Assembly (NCBI RefSeq): GCF_003286085.1
Contig: NW_020825327.1
Location: 1-64,000, forward strand
DNA length: 64,000 nucleotides
Direction of reading: 5' to 3'
DNA from: Drosophila persimilis
Taxonomy: Eukaryota; Arthropoda; Insecta; Diptera; Drosophilidae
The notes under the pieces were generated by a model that saw only the letters and a program-made list of their open reading frames with translations, did no database searches and was not told the DNA's origin. The first letter of the stretch is position 1. Each line of letters begins with the position of its first letter. Shown in pieces: positions 9,434 through 20,192 of this stretch. The position numbers and the translations under genes were made by a program.

Positions 9434-12400
9434 ACATTACCATTAATAAAAGAATATTAAGGTGTATCGCTGACTCGGGATCATCGATCAACATCATGAA
9501 AGAAAATTACACAGATTCCGAGATAAAAGACGATAACCTTACGGTCCATACCATCAATGGACCTGTCCGTTTAACTAAGAGTATAATGAGGAATGCGAAC
9601 AAAACATGTCCGTCCGAACAAAAGTTCTACATACATAACTTTTCCGAAAATTATGATATTTTATTAGGAAGAGAATACTTGATGGCAAGTAAAGCCGTCA
9701 TCGATTACAGAAATGACACTGTAACACTAGCAGCTAGGTCGTACCCAATCATTCAGAGTGGAGAAGCTATTGAAGCCGGCAAGACCGCACAGAAGTGCAC
9801 TGATCCCTCTACAAAAGAAGAGAAGATCGCACCTAAGTGCCTTGACCCATCTCCAGAGGGAGATCAATACTTCGCTTCCGCTCTAGACAGTGAATTAAGG
9901 GAATGTAATCAATTAAGATTGGAACACTTAAACGACGAAGAGAGGGAAGAGTTAAAGAAGGTCTTATATGAGTTTAAGGATGTGCAGTACAGAGAAGGTG
10001 ACAATTTGACTTTCACAAGTACAATCAAGCACGAGATCAAAACTCAACATGAAGACCCGGTCTACAGACGACCATACAAATATGCCCAGATACATGATCA
10101 GGAGGTAAACCAGCAAATCAGAGATATGATCAGGCAGGGAATAATTCGAAAGTCGAATTCTCCTTACTGCTCGCCCATATCTATGATTCCGAAGAAGATA
10201 GATGCTTCAGGAAAGCAAAAATATCGAATGGTAGTAGACTATAGAAGTCTAAATGAAATAACAGTTAAGGACAAATTCCCAACTCCAAGAATGGATGAAA
10301 TCCTAGACAAACTAGGTAAATGTCAGTATTTTACGACAATCGATTTAGCAAAAGGTTTCCATCAAATACCCATGGAACCTAGCTCAATCCCCAAAACTGC
10401 GTTCTCCACTAAGCATGGACATTACGAGTTCACTCGTATGCCCTTTGGGCTAACCACTGCCCCAGCTACCTTCCAAAGATGTATGAACAATCTGCTAGAA
10501 GAGTTAATCTTCAAAGATTGCTTTGTATACTTAGATGACATCATTATATTTTCCACTTCATTGGAAGAACACTTGTTGTCACTAAGGAGAGTATTTGGAA
10601 AGTTGAGAGACGCCAACTTGAAGCTACAAATGGATAAATGTGAATTCATGAAAAAGGAAACTGAATTCCTAGGTCATGTAGTCACTACTGAAGGAATAGT
10701 ACCAAATCCAGGCAAAATCTCTGCCATTGTCAAATTTCCAATACCAAAAACGACTAAACAAATAAAGTCATTCTTAGGTCTGTGCGGGTTCTACAGGAAA
10801 TTCATTCCTAATTTTGCAAACATAGCAAAACCCATGACACTCAAACTAAAGAAAGGAGCTGTCATAGACCCCAAGGAAGAAAGGTACGTCGAGGCATTTG
10901 AGAGACTAAAAGTACTCATCACCTCAGACCCTATCCTTGCGTTCCCAGACTTTGACAAAATGTTCACGGTAACAACCGACGCTAGTAACATAGCATTGGG
11001 AGCGGTTTTGTCACAAGAACACAAACCGATCTGCTACGCTAGCAGAACCCTAAATGAACATGAAATAAACTATTCAGCCATCGAAAAGGAATTATTAGCG
11101 ATCGTATGGGCAACCAAGTATTTCCGTTCATACCTGTTCGGTAGAACATTCGAGATACAAAGCGATCATAAACCCTTGATTTGGTTGAACAACCTCAAGG
11201 AGCCAAATATGAAATTACAAAGGTGGAAAATAAAACTGAATGAGTTTGATTTTAAAATGAAATATCTACCAGGCAAAGAAAATCATGTAGCTGATGCCTT
11301 ATCAAGGGTAAAGATTAATGAAAATCTCCTGGGAGAAGCTTCCAATAGCGTTGGTGCAACTGTACATAGCGCACAGGAAGACAATCTAAATCACATTGCT
11401 ATCACGGAAAGACCAATTAACTATTACAATCGGCAAATTGAGCTAATAAAAGGCAATGAAGATAAGGTAGAAACAATTCGTTATTTTCACAAGCTAATCA
11501 TCAAGATCACGTATAAGGAAATGACTAACACCTTAGCGAAGGATATAATAAAGGAATATCTATGCACCAAAAAGAGCGCATTATATTTCCATAACGAAAC
11601 AGATTTTCCTCCATTCCAAAAAGCCTATTTAGAAATCATTAATTCTAACAATATAACCAAAGCTATTAAATCAAGCACGAAACTCCTAGATATTCAGAAT
11701 TACGCTGAATTTAAAGAAACCATATTAAAGAATCATAAAGGCTTACTCCATCCAGGGATAGAGAAAACCGTCAATTGGTTTAGGGGAAAATACTATTACC
11801 CGGATTATCAAAAACTAATCCAAAACATCATAAACGAATGTCCTACTTGTAATATTGCCAAAACAGAGCATAGAAATACGAAGTTGGCATTCGAAACTAC
11901 ACCGGAAATACTGAACATCAGAGAGAAATACGTCATGGATTTCTATATGGTTGGTAACCAACAGTTCCTATCATGTATTGACGTATACTCGAAGTTTGCC
12001 ACTCTTGTAGAAGTAAAAAGTCGTGACTGGTTAGAAGCAAAAAGAGCCATCATGAAAGTTTTTAACGAGATGGGCAAACCAATTGAAATCAAAGCCGATA
12101 AAGATTCAGCTTTTATGTGCACAGCATTGCAAGCATGGCTGAATGCGGAAAACGTCAAAATAGAGATCACTTCCAGCAAAAATGGAATATCTGACGTAGA
12201 AAGATTTCATAAAACAGTAAATGAAAAATTAAGAATAATATCTAGCGAGGATAACACAGAAGATAGATTCACGAAGTTTGAATTAATTCTTTATACTTAT
12301 AATCATAAAACCAAACATAATACCACAAATAGGACACCAGCTGATATATTCATTTATGCAGGCTCACCTGATTATGACACACAACTAAATAAAGTGAATA

Positions 12401-12675
12401 AAATCACTCAATTAAATAAAAATCGCATAGAGTATGAAGTAGATACCCGCTATAAACTATCACCTCTAGTTAAGTCTAAGGTAACAAATCCTTTCAAAAG
12501 GACGGGTGAAATTAGACAGGTAGACGAAAAACATTATGAAGAAAAGAATAGGGGTAGGAAAATAACTCATTATAAATCAAAATTCAAGAAAAAGAAGAAA
12601 TCTAATAGAAGCAAATATAATAATTCCAGAGAAACCGAGGAAGTTAATGGAATCGGCGAACTTCAACACAATTAA
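9244..12675 (+). CDS. pol: Errantivirus 1 Pol: protease, RT, RNase H, integrase
   Basis: Single open frame; the first Met is at 9496, but the protease active site IADSGSS is at 9466-9486, so translation must come from Gag by frameshift. Counting from Met 9496: RT with RMVVDYR (about 243-249) and the catalytic YLDD (345-348); RNase H starting TTDAS (Asp 495); integrase zinc domain H747 followed by H, then C782 and C785; integrase core with Asp 829, Asp 868 and Glu 902 (33 residues between the last two). All catalytic residues are present and the length fits a complete errantivirus Pol. It overlaps the env start by 29 bases. It is probably the only complete polymerase frame in the window. Confidence 0.92.
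9385..9419 (+). promoter_or_regulatory. Candidate -1 ribosomal frameshift signal, gag to pol
   Basis: A heptamer A_AAT_TTT sits in phase with gag (9385-9391). After a 10-base spacer comes a perfect 6-bp GC-rich hairpin, CCTCGG (9402-9407), loop AAGAAA, CCGAGG (9414-9419). Gag and pol overlap from 9244 to 9433 and pol is in the -1 frame, so slipping here gives an open Gag-Pol frame that enters the protease 27 codons later. The layout is that of classical -1 frameshift elements. Function is inferred. Confidence 0.65.
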
Positions 12676-13808
12676 AATCCTCATCTTCCTCATAATTACC
12701 ATCGTAATGGCACAGGGCCAAAACATAGAAATAAATTCTATAAAATCCCAAAACGGATATATGATATTCAAAACTGGATCGATCAACATACCTATCAATT
12801 ACGAATACCATTATCTAACTGTTAATGTAACTAAAACCGAAGAACTATACCAAAATTTGTTAAGGCAAGCCACTAAATTCCAGGACATAATCCAAATAAA
12901 ATATCTAGTAGACAAATTGCAAAGAGAAATGAACGGGCTAAAAATAACCAAAAGAAATAAAAGAGGCCTAATCAATATAGTAGGAACAGCCTACAAATAT
13001 CTCTTTGGAACACTAGATCAGGAAGATAAAGTCGATTTGGAACAAAAAATAGAAAATTTAGCCAGCCATAGCATTCAAATGAATGAACTAAATTTGGTAA
13101 TAGATGCAGTTAATAGCGGAATAAACGTTATAAACAAACTAAATGAAGAAAAAGACAGGAATCAACAAATAGAAATTTTGATATTCAATCTACAACATTT
13201 CACAGAATATATCGAAGATATAGAACTAGGTATGCAATTAACTAGGCTCGGTATATTTAATCCAAAATTATTAAAACAAGACTACCTGGAACAAATAAAT
13301 TCTGAGAAAATACTAAATATAAAAACCTCCACATGGCTAAAATCCGATACCAACGAAATTCTAATAATTTCCAACATTCCCAAAGACATTACAAAAGTAC
13401 CAATCTATAAAATCGTTCCGTATCCAGACGAATTAAATAACATGTTAACAGATATGACATACGACAAGTACTACATAAAAAATGAAGAAGTATTTGTTAA
13501 AGAAACTAGATTGAAAACCAATGACAATTGTATAAAAGGAATTTTAATGCAAACTCCCACTAAATGTCCATATTCCAAAACTTTTCAAAACTTTCAAATA
13601 AACTTTATTGAACCCAATATACTAATCACGTGGAATCTTCCAAAAACAACGCTAAATCAGAATTGTGTAAACCAAGAAATCATAGCGGAAGGAAATACCA
13701 TTATAAAAATCTACAACTGTTCAATCCAATTAAATGAATTTACAATATCAAACACAATGTTAGATTTTGCCCAGAATGTTTATGTCAACAACAACATAAC
13801 TAAAACGA
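12647..13808 (+). pseudogene. env: Errantivirus 1 Env, 3'-truncated
   Basis: Envelope-like glycoprotein frame, normally made from spliced RNA. It starts with a hydrophobic signal segment (residues 8-22), carries a furin-type RNKR cleavage site at about residues 103-106 followed by a hydrophobic fusion-peptide-like GLINIVG, and has several N-glycosylation motifs. The frame is open to 13900, but from 13809 the codons belong to a DINE-1 copy. The transmembrane anchor and tail, present in the related env at 61915-62352, are therefore missing. As it stands the product would lack its anchor. Confidence 0.85.
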
Positions 13809-14920
13809 GGGGGAACGTTGTGAGTTGCTGCGGACACCGCAACTCTACGGTTATACCCGATACTAAGTCAGTATGGCTCTCCTCCGGCAGACGCCGCTAA
13901 TATTTAACGACACGACAAAGAGTGCGTGCGAGAGAGACAGAAAATCAGTCTGAGCGTGACGTCGGGCGCTGCGTAGCCACTGCAAATTGATTTGTTCCTT
14001 TTGGCTATAAAAATGATCTGATCTGATCCAGATTCAGCAATCTAATAGATATGGTCATTATCTATGATTCTGCGTTTTTAGTTTTCTCGAATCTGCAATA
14101 TTGTGGATGCAACAGATTTTCGTCCTTTGTGGGGGCGGATGGGGGTGGGGCGAAATTCTGAGATATACGTTTTATAGTGACATCTTAAAGGAGTGTGTGC
14201 ACCAAATTTGGTTACTCTAGCTTTAATAGTCTCTGAGATTTGTGGTTGCCTCAGATTTTCGTCCTTTGCGGGGGCGGAAGGGGGTGTGGCGAAATTTGGA
14301 CAGGAAACGGTCAAGGTCCGATATCACAGGAGTGTGGATACCAAATTTGGTTGCTCTGGCTTTTATAGGTTCTGAGATCCTTGAACTCATATTTTGCAAT
14401 TGGCAAAACCGACCATGAAACCTGTGTGTTAGAGTGAGACAGAGCGAGAAAGAGTGAAATTGTTTTCGTGATTCTGGCTGTAATAATTATACGATCTGGT
14501 TCAGATTTTGCACTCTAGAAGATATAGTCATCTTCTACGATTCTGCGTTTTTAGTTTTCTCGTATCGTCGAAATTGTGGATGCCACAGATTTTCGCCCTT
14601 TGTGGGGGCGGAAGTGGGCGGGGCAAAGTTTTGAAATATTTTTGGAGCAGTGACATATCACAGAAGTCTGGATCCAAAACATCGTTGCTCTAGCTCTTAT
14701 AGTCTTTGAGCATTAGGCGCTGAAGGGGACGGACAGACGGACAGACGGACGGACGGACAGACGGACAGACAGACAGGGCTCAATCGACTCGGCTATTGAT
14801 GCTGATCAAGAATATATATACTTTATAGGGTCGGAAACGATTCCTTCTGGACGTTACACACATCCACTTTTACCACAAATCTAATATACCCCAATACTCA
14901 TTTTGAGTATCGGGTATAAC
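13809..14920 (+). mobile_element. DINE-1-like Helentron copy 1
   Basis: Non-autonomous element without coding capacity. Diagnostic parts: a 5' block starting GGGGGAACGTTGT with a short hairpin (GAGTTGC 13822-13828 with GCAACTC 13839-13845); a perfect 15-bp inverted repeat, GTTATACCCGATACT at 13850-13864 and its complement at 14906-14920; a GACGGACA-type microsatellite at about 14728-14776; and a terminal hairpin ATACTCA-TTT-TGAGTAT (14894-14910). The middle holds two or three diverged repeats around CACAGATTTTCGTCC. These match the known DINE-1/INE-1 architecture. It sits between truncated env and truncated 3' LTR of errantivirus 1. The 5' block recurs at 63596. Confidence 0.82.
14728..14776 (+). 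repeat. GACGGACA-type microsatellite within DINE-1
   Basis: Tandem GACGGACA/GACAGACG units. A variable microsatellite block of this composition is a regular part of DINE-1 elements, so it is not an independent satellite. Confidence 0.8.
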
Positions 14921-15123
14921 GCAACGCCCGAAGCCAGAGTCGGGAGTTCCAAGAGAAGGGCTCATGGAAACTAGCCAGCAGCAGAGAGATCAGTTCCGTT
15001 TGAGACAAGCAGACCGAAAGTCAAGTCGGGGAATTCATTTAAATCTTGTGACATAAAGATATTTAAGTTGTAAAATAAAAGTCTTTGTTAAAAAACTTAA
15101 AATCGAGTTGCGGATATTTAACT
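14921..15123 (+). repeat. Errantivirus 1 3' LTR, last 203 bp
   Basis: Collinear with 7968-8170 with a few substitutions, ending TTTAACT. The preceding 396 bases of the LTR, the polypurine tract and the env 3' end are absent. The target duplication ATAT follows at 15124-15127. Confidence 0.9.
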
Positions 15124-15334
15124 ATATATATGTTCATGTAGTTATTGGGTATTCGCGCGGTATGTCGACAGGTTGAAGCGGGGGTGAAAACGTAACTAAC
15201 TAACTCTATGCCTTATGATGCTTTTGCTGCCGTGAGCGCCGAGTGGATCGTGGATTGTGGATCCGAGCGCCCCTCCGAGCGCGCGAGAGCGAGTTGGCAC
15301 AGTGCGCGGAAATTGTTTACTGCTGGCCTGAACA
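15124..15334 (-). repeat. BEL LTR terminal part, right of errantivirus
   Basis: Continues, on the minus strand, the LTR block interrupted at 7571. The LTR terminus reads TGTTCAGGCC from 15334 downwards. Immediately beyond it (15335-15350) is the polypurine tract of unit 2 (GGGGGGAGGA on the minus strand). 15124-15127 is the right target duplication of the errantivirus. Confidence 0.75.
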
Positions 15335-15533
15335 TCCTCCCCCCCCTTGCAGAATTGCAAAGTATAATGGGGTGGCCTATGGCTGGGCGTACGCCCCGGA
15401 CCCGATTCATCCCAAAAAAAAAGCTCTGGACTTGACAAGGACGTCGACTCAGTGTCGCTCCACGGTCGGATAGGCGTGAGGATGCGCAAAACGGGGGTTG
15501 CTCTTGAGGAATCTGTGGATGGCGCCGTGGGTC

Positions 15534-17006
15534 CTACGACGGAGCGGCTCGCGGGGAGACGAGTGTGTCGTTCGTCGTGAGCCGATGTAGATGGCGACGG
15601 TACAGTCGTGGCTGAGCGGGCTGGACGACGAGGGCGGCGTTTGGCATGGTTCGATTTAGATGGCGACGATGCTCCCGAGGCTGAGCGGGCTGGACGACGA
15701 GACGTGGGTACGTGGGTACGTGGAGTAGCGTCTGGTTGTTCTTGCCGGAGTGTTGGTGAGCCAGGCAGTTCCCGCAATACTGGTTGATAACGACAAGTCT
15801 CTTTTCGGGGCTCAGGAGAAGAAATTGGTGGTAGGTCCGTAGCGGATGGACTCCTTGGCAGATTCGGCAACGGTAGGAGCCAATTTCCCGAGCACGTCGG
15901 TTCTCCCTGGTGCGGTTGGCGCGGGGACGTGGGGCCATATCTGGGTGCGGAGAACTAAGTTGAAATAAAGGCGACGAAGACACATTAGTAACTATCTTGG
16001 AACGGGTGAGAGGCACATTTAAGACATTGGAAATTGCCGCCCGGTTACATAGTCTGGTGAGGCTATGTTGATCTAAGGACGGAGCTTTCATCCAGTGCAT
16101 ATTTTGGAAATATTTCCGTCGGTCAGGAGACCGTTCGAGAACTTCTGCGGAGGGAGCTTGAAGGAAATTGCTGTCGTAAAAAGACCCCGAGTCTTCTACC
16201 AGTGTGATAGGTCGTCTGGAAATTTTACTCGAGAACGATGAGATTTGATTCATCACCTGAGGCACTGGACCTGTGAGTACCCAGCCGAAAATGGTCTCCT
16301 GCCCGAGGAGAGAGCCACAGATGTTGGTCAGTGAGCCACTTAACTGAATGGACGGAAGGATATCCGCTCCAATCAGGACATCTATTTGTGAACTCTCATA
16401 GAAGGTCGGATCCGCCCATGAGATTTTCGGCAGGTCTCTCAAGAACCCTTCAGAGATCGGATGCGATGGAATATTTGCGGCCAATTCCGGAATAACATAG
16501 GCTGTGGCATTTAGTTGTAAGCCCGGCTTAGTCGGAGAACGGATGGAAAAACAGCAGAGCTTCTTTGACTGAGCGGATACGGCATTATTTAGGCCGGAGA
16601 CCTGTGCCTGGATACGTTGGAATGGCAATTTGATCATGTCCACAAGACGTTCTGTAATGAACGTCGCCTCTGAGCCAGAGTCGATCAGAGCGCGGGCGTG
16701 GAAAGTTTTTCCCAGGTGGCAAATATTAACGATGGCCGTGCCTAGGAGGACAGCACTCGTGCCGGAGGCGAAATACGACTGAACGTTTGGCTGGGCTTCG
16801 GACGAACTTGGATTTTGTACGCTTGGTACTCGTAGATGTAGCTCGGGCCACGGTGAGGAATTTTGTGCAGTTGTGGAAATCGCCTCGCTGGAGTTTGCTG
16901 GATTGCTACGGTGTAGAAGCGTATGGCGCCGGTCTCCACAAATTATACAATTGTGGGCGCTTTGGCATGCTCGTATCTGGTGGCCCTTGCAAAGCAGTTC
17001 AAACAA
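15534..17006 (-). pseudogene. BEL protease and zinc-finger frame, unit 2 (490 codons)
   Basis: The frame opens within the nucleocapsid (CIICGDRRHTLLH at residues 20-32). It has an aspartic protease motif DSGSEATF (Asp 109; DUF1758-type), the LIGADI motif (about 211-216) and FGWVLTG (240-246) that precede RT in BEL/Pao elements. RT, RNase H and integrase should follow but are absent. Instead, from Met 357, there is a second zinc-finger-like unit, CRICQGVHPLR (380-390) and CGNCLAHQH (411-419), then an Arg/Ser/Pro-rich end. A second, overlapping frame (15196-15870) continues the Ser/Pro region to the LTR. The 8-bp repeat GTACGTGG at 15711-15726 separates the two frames; unit 4, with one repeat fewer, fuses them. 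Confidence 0.8.
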
Positions 17007-18229
17007 AGCTGCTTTTGCTTAATGTAGTCGGAGCGAGCGCCAGCGGGCATTTGAAGGAAGTAAGGGCATAACCGGATTGGATGATACTCTTTGGAGCAGA
17101 GATCACACGTACTCCTCGTTTGATTCACTGTGGTCTCGAACGAGTGGGCACTCCTAGGATAAGGACTTCCTTGAGACCGAAACGGATTGCTTCTCGAATT
17201 GTCTGAAGTGCGTATGCTCGCCCTGGAGTGGGCCTGAGTCTCCATGCCTGGATGGTCGTCCTCGGTCACTTCGAGAGACAGGTACCGCTCCGCCAGGAAT
17301 TTGACCATGGCGTGCCAGGTGGGAATTTTGGACTTGTGCGTCACGGATTGCTCCCAAAGCTCTCAGGTCGTCTTTGGCAGCTTAGCGGAAATGAGGTGTC
17401 TGTGGAGACCTCGGAATGGGTGAGTGTCGTGAGGCACTTGTGGACGGCCCTGTGGAGCTCTTTTAGCGCTGCTGCTGACTCGGTACGGATTTGGGGCAGA
17501 CTGAAAAGGATCTTCAGCTGGGCCTTGAGTATCAGCCTCTTGTTTTGGAAACGCTCACGGAGGGTCTTCCATGCGGACGCGAAACCCTCGTTGGTAAGTG
17601 GAGCCTGTGCCACTATGTCGTAGGCTTCACCGCTGGTCTTTTTGTTGAGGTGGAACAGTTTTTCCACTGGAGCCAACTTTGGGTTTTCTATGTAGATGGC
17701 GGTAAACAGGTTTCGGAACGTGGGCCACTGCTGGTAGTCCCCACTGAAAACTTCAGTGTCACATGGAGGGAGGCGGCAACCGCCGGAAGTCGGCACTTGA
17801 ACGGCCAGTTGCGGCGTGTGAGGGACAGTCGGGTGCTCTAGCTGATCGTTCAGTTCGGCCAGGCATTGCGCGTAGACTTCGGAGTTGTTCTCGATGGACT
17901 TGGGAGAGCGAGCGGGTTGGTGTGCTAGCATCTGGAGCGCTGAGCTTCTGGTCGAAGCGGGTCAGTCTGCTTGCAGCCAAGGCAAACTTAGACTGTGCGG
18001 AACTGGCGGCCATAGTGCTAGGAGCCGTGCGAGGGACTCCCGAGGGGAGCAACAAATCCTCGAAGGCATGTGGTGCGTGAGCCCTGGACGTGGTCGGACC
18101 TCGCTCAGCTGGGGCCGGACGGGAAGATGTGGGCGTAGTGACTGAGCCGTTGGAGCTGGGTGGATGGGTCAAACTCAGCGAACACAACCGCTTAAACTTC
18201 TTGCGAGATTTCTTCTCAACAGTGGGCAT
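16943..18229 (-). pseudogene. BEL gag, unit 2
   Basis: Three overlapping frames make up one gag: 17759-18229 (N-terminal basic part, MPTVEKK, then Pro/Ser-rich), 17341-17931 (DUF1759-type core with CDTEVFSGDYQQW and FHLNKKTSGEAYDI) and 16943-17344 (nucleocapsid with CDLCSKEYHPIRLC and CLNCF). Breaks near 17900 and near 17345-17400 separate them. The second is caused by a 28-bp deletion relative to unit 1. The same breaks occur in units 3 and 4, so they predate amplification. Confidence 0.85.
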
Positions 18230-19993
18230 GTTTTGCTGATGGATCTGCGATAACGCGTATTAGAGTCGCAAAGGTAGGTGAGCGGAAATGGCGACGTGGA
18301 AGTTCAGAACTACGAACCGTGGATATGTGGTTTTGGTGGAATTTATAGCGAGTATTTAAATTATGGAAATAGTACACCGTGGCCGGAATACATAGATATA
18401 AATACTACGATCAACAAACAAATGTCTAACCAAGAACGAAAATTGAGGATGGACGATAATATTGAGGCACGAAGTACCAATATACCAAAATACCAATGTA
18501 TAGAGTCGGTTGAAAACAATATACTCTCGAAATGCAGGGTAGCGCGTCACTTGGCGTTCCGTTACGGTCAAGCGCGGCACCGAAAAATATTCTCCCCACA
18601 ACTACAACGCAGGCAAACGGTGGAGAAGCGAAAGCGAAAAGAAAAACGAAAAGAATGCACCGCTGCTGCTGCTTGTATGTGTGTATGTATAGCTGTAAGT
18701 GCTATGTACCGCGGCTTGGGTTGAAGAGATGTCAAACAACGGGTAAAACGGTGGATAACCGTTTTATATACAATATGTATATTATACAGATGTGCAAGAA
18801 TATGCTAACTTAAAATGCGTACGTATAGATATGTAAGATAAATACATATGTGTGGGATTTAGTGGGAAACCACAGAGGGCAACAGAGTCTGTAGAGATAA
18901 CAGAACAAGTAACAGAGAGAGAGACTAGAAGCGGCCGTCGAACAAAGAGAGGAGAGAAAACAGCCTCAACGATCGACGCCATTTAATTATCTGTATTAAT
19001 CAAAATATACTTAAAGCACAGCGACCATTGTAATCATAACTAATCTTAAATAACATTCATAAATAAAGACTAATTATAATAAAACCTGGCGTCCTGGACT
19101 AAGTACAACTACGGAAAATCCGGGGCCACATATGTATGTGCCGTATGTATGGATCGTTATTTTGTTGGTAGTATAATTAGTTGAATAAGGAGGCGCAGTG
19201 ATTTGTTATTTTATTTCCTTATAAAACCGACAAACTATGGAACGTTGAGCAGGCACGGAATAAACAACAAAAATAATTGCAAGAATATGCCTTTATGTTT
19301 GTTGCCAGCCGCTTGGATTGCGTTGCGATGTGTACATACATGTATGTATGTATGTTAGCAACGAAAGCTCAGCTGGTAGCTGGGAGAGGTAAGAATATTA
19401 TTTACACTGGATCGGAAGGAGTTAGCTCGGATCAAATTAAAACTTTGGAGAAGTAGGAGGCCACAACCGTTGACAGAACGAGGTATGGTTTAATTTGGAG
19501 CTAGAGCGAGAAATAAATACATATGTATACATACATATGCCACTGCACTGTTGTTAGGCACAATCGAAGACTACTTATCTTGAACTTGGAACGATCCGCC
19601 GATGCTGGCTGGGGTGAGATTCTCCTTATGGGGAAGGCGAAGATCCGGCTCGTAGGACCAATGTTTGTAGTGGGGCGGATCGAGGTTCAATTATCCAACG
19701 GCGAGGTGTATGTTCCAGTTTAAAGTCCTAGCAGTCGTCACAGAAAGGAAAGGCCGATGGGTTTCGTTGTATGTACATATATATATATATGTTCATGTAG
19801 TTATTGGGTATTCGCGCGGTATGTCGACAGGTTGAAGCGGGGGTGAAAACGTAACTAACTAACTCTATGCTTTATGATGCTTTTGCTGCCGTGAGCGCCG
19901 AGTGGATCGTGGATTGTGGATCCGAGCGCCCCTCCGAGCGCGCGAGAGCGAGTTGGCACAGTGCGCGGAAATTGTTTACTGCTGGCCTGAACA
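18230..19993 (-). repeat. BEL LTR plus leader between units 2 and 3
   Basis: Single 1.76-kb non-coding block between the gag start of unit 2 and the LTR terminus (TGTTCAGGCC reading down from 19993). One block per junction means two LTRs were never both retained. The plus strand shows AATAAA signals near 19060-19080 and a TGGCG-containing stretch at about 19087; which of these belongs to the LTR cannot be decided by eye. A 148-codon plus-strand frame at 18278-18724 recurs in all units with no recognisable domain. Confidence 0.7.
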
Positions 19994-20192
19994 TCCTCCC
20001 CCCCCTTGCAGAATTGCAAAGTATAATGGGGTGGCCTATGGCTGGGCGTACGCCCCGGACCCGATTCATCCCAAAAAAAAAGCTCTGGACTTGACAAGGA
20101 CGTCGACTCAGTGTCGCTCCACGGTCGGATAGGCGTGAGGATGCGCAAAACGGGGGTTGCTCTTGAGGAATCTGTGGATGGCGCCGTGGGTC

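Larger units (their letters stand above)
7572..15123 (+). mobile_element. Errantivirus 1 (gypsy/17.6/297/Tom-like LTR element)
   Basis: Plus-strand LTR retroelement with 5' LTR (7572-8170), tRNA-Ser type primer-binding site, gag, pol (protease, RT, RNase H, integrase) and env. ATAT target duplications flank it inside the BEL array, so it arrived after the array unit existed. gag and pol are open, making it the least damaged element in the window. The env 3' end, the polypurine tract and the first two thirds of the 3' LTR are missing, and a DINE-1 copy occupies that place. It is therefore unable to complete a normal replication cycle. The AGTGACATAT LTR start and ATAT target preference are shared with 17.6 and related elements. 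Confidence 0.92.
15131..19789 (-). mobile_element. BEL-like array unit 2 (4659 bp)
   Basis: Full unit, anchor to anchor. Differs from unit 3 by a handful of substitutions and a 2-bp indel, so amplification is recent relative to unit 1. Minus-strand order: leader, gag in three frames (18229 to 16943), protease plus zinc-finger frame (17006 to 15534), alternative Ser/Pro-rich frame to 15196, polypurine tract, LTR. Confidence 0.9.

Noticed and set aside
14728-14776. GACGGACA repeat as a possible satellite or CRISPR-like array
   Set aside because: It has no spacers and is the usual microsatellite block of DINE-1.
17763-18080. 105-codon plus-strand frame opposite BEL gag, present in every unit
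   Set aside because: It is the antisense shadow of the gag N-terminal frame; its composition follows the complementary Pro/Ser-rich codons.
18278-18724. 148-codon plus-strand frame in the BEL leader/LTR block, repeated in units 3 and 4
   Set aside because: It recurs only because the units are copies, has no recognisable domain, lies opposite the element's own transcription direction, and is shorter in unit 1.
19060-19110. Plus-strand AATAAA followed by TGGCGTCCTGGAC as an LTR end plus primer-binding site
   Set aside because: The coding region of the unit is on the minus strand and no plus-strand LTR start or gag could be paired with it; noted only as ambiguous.
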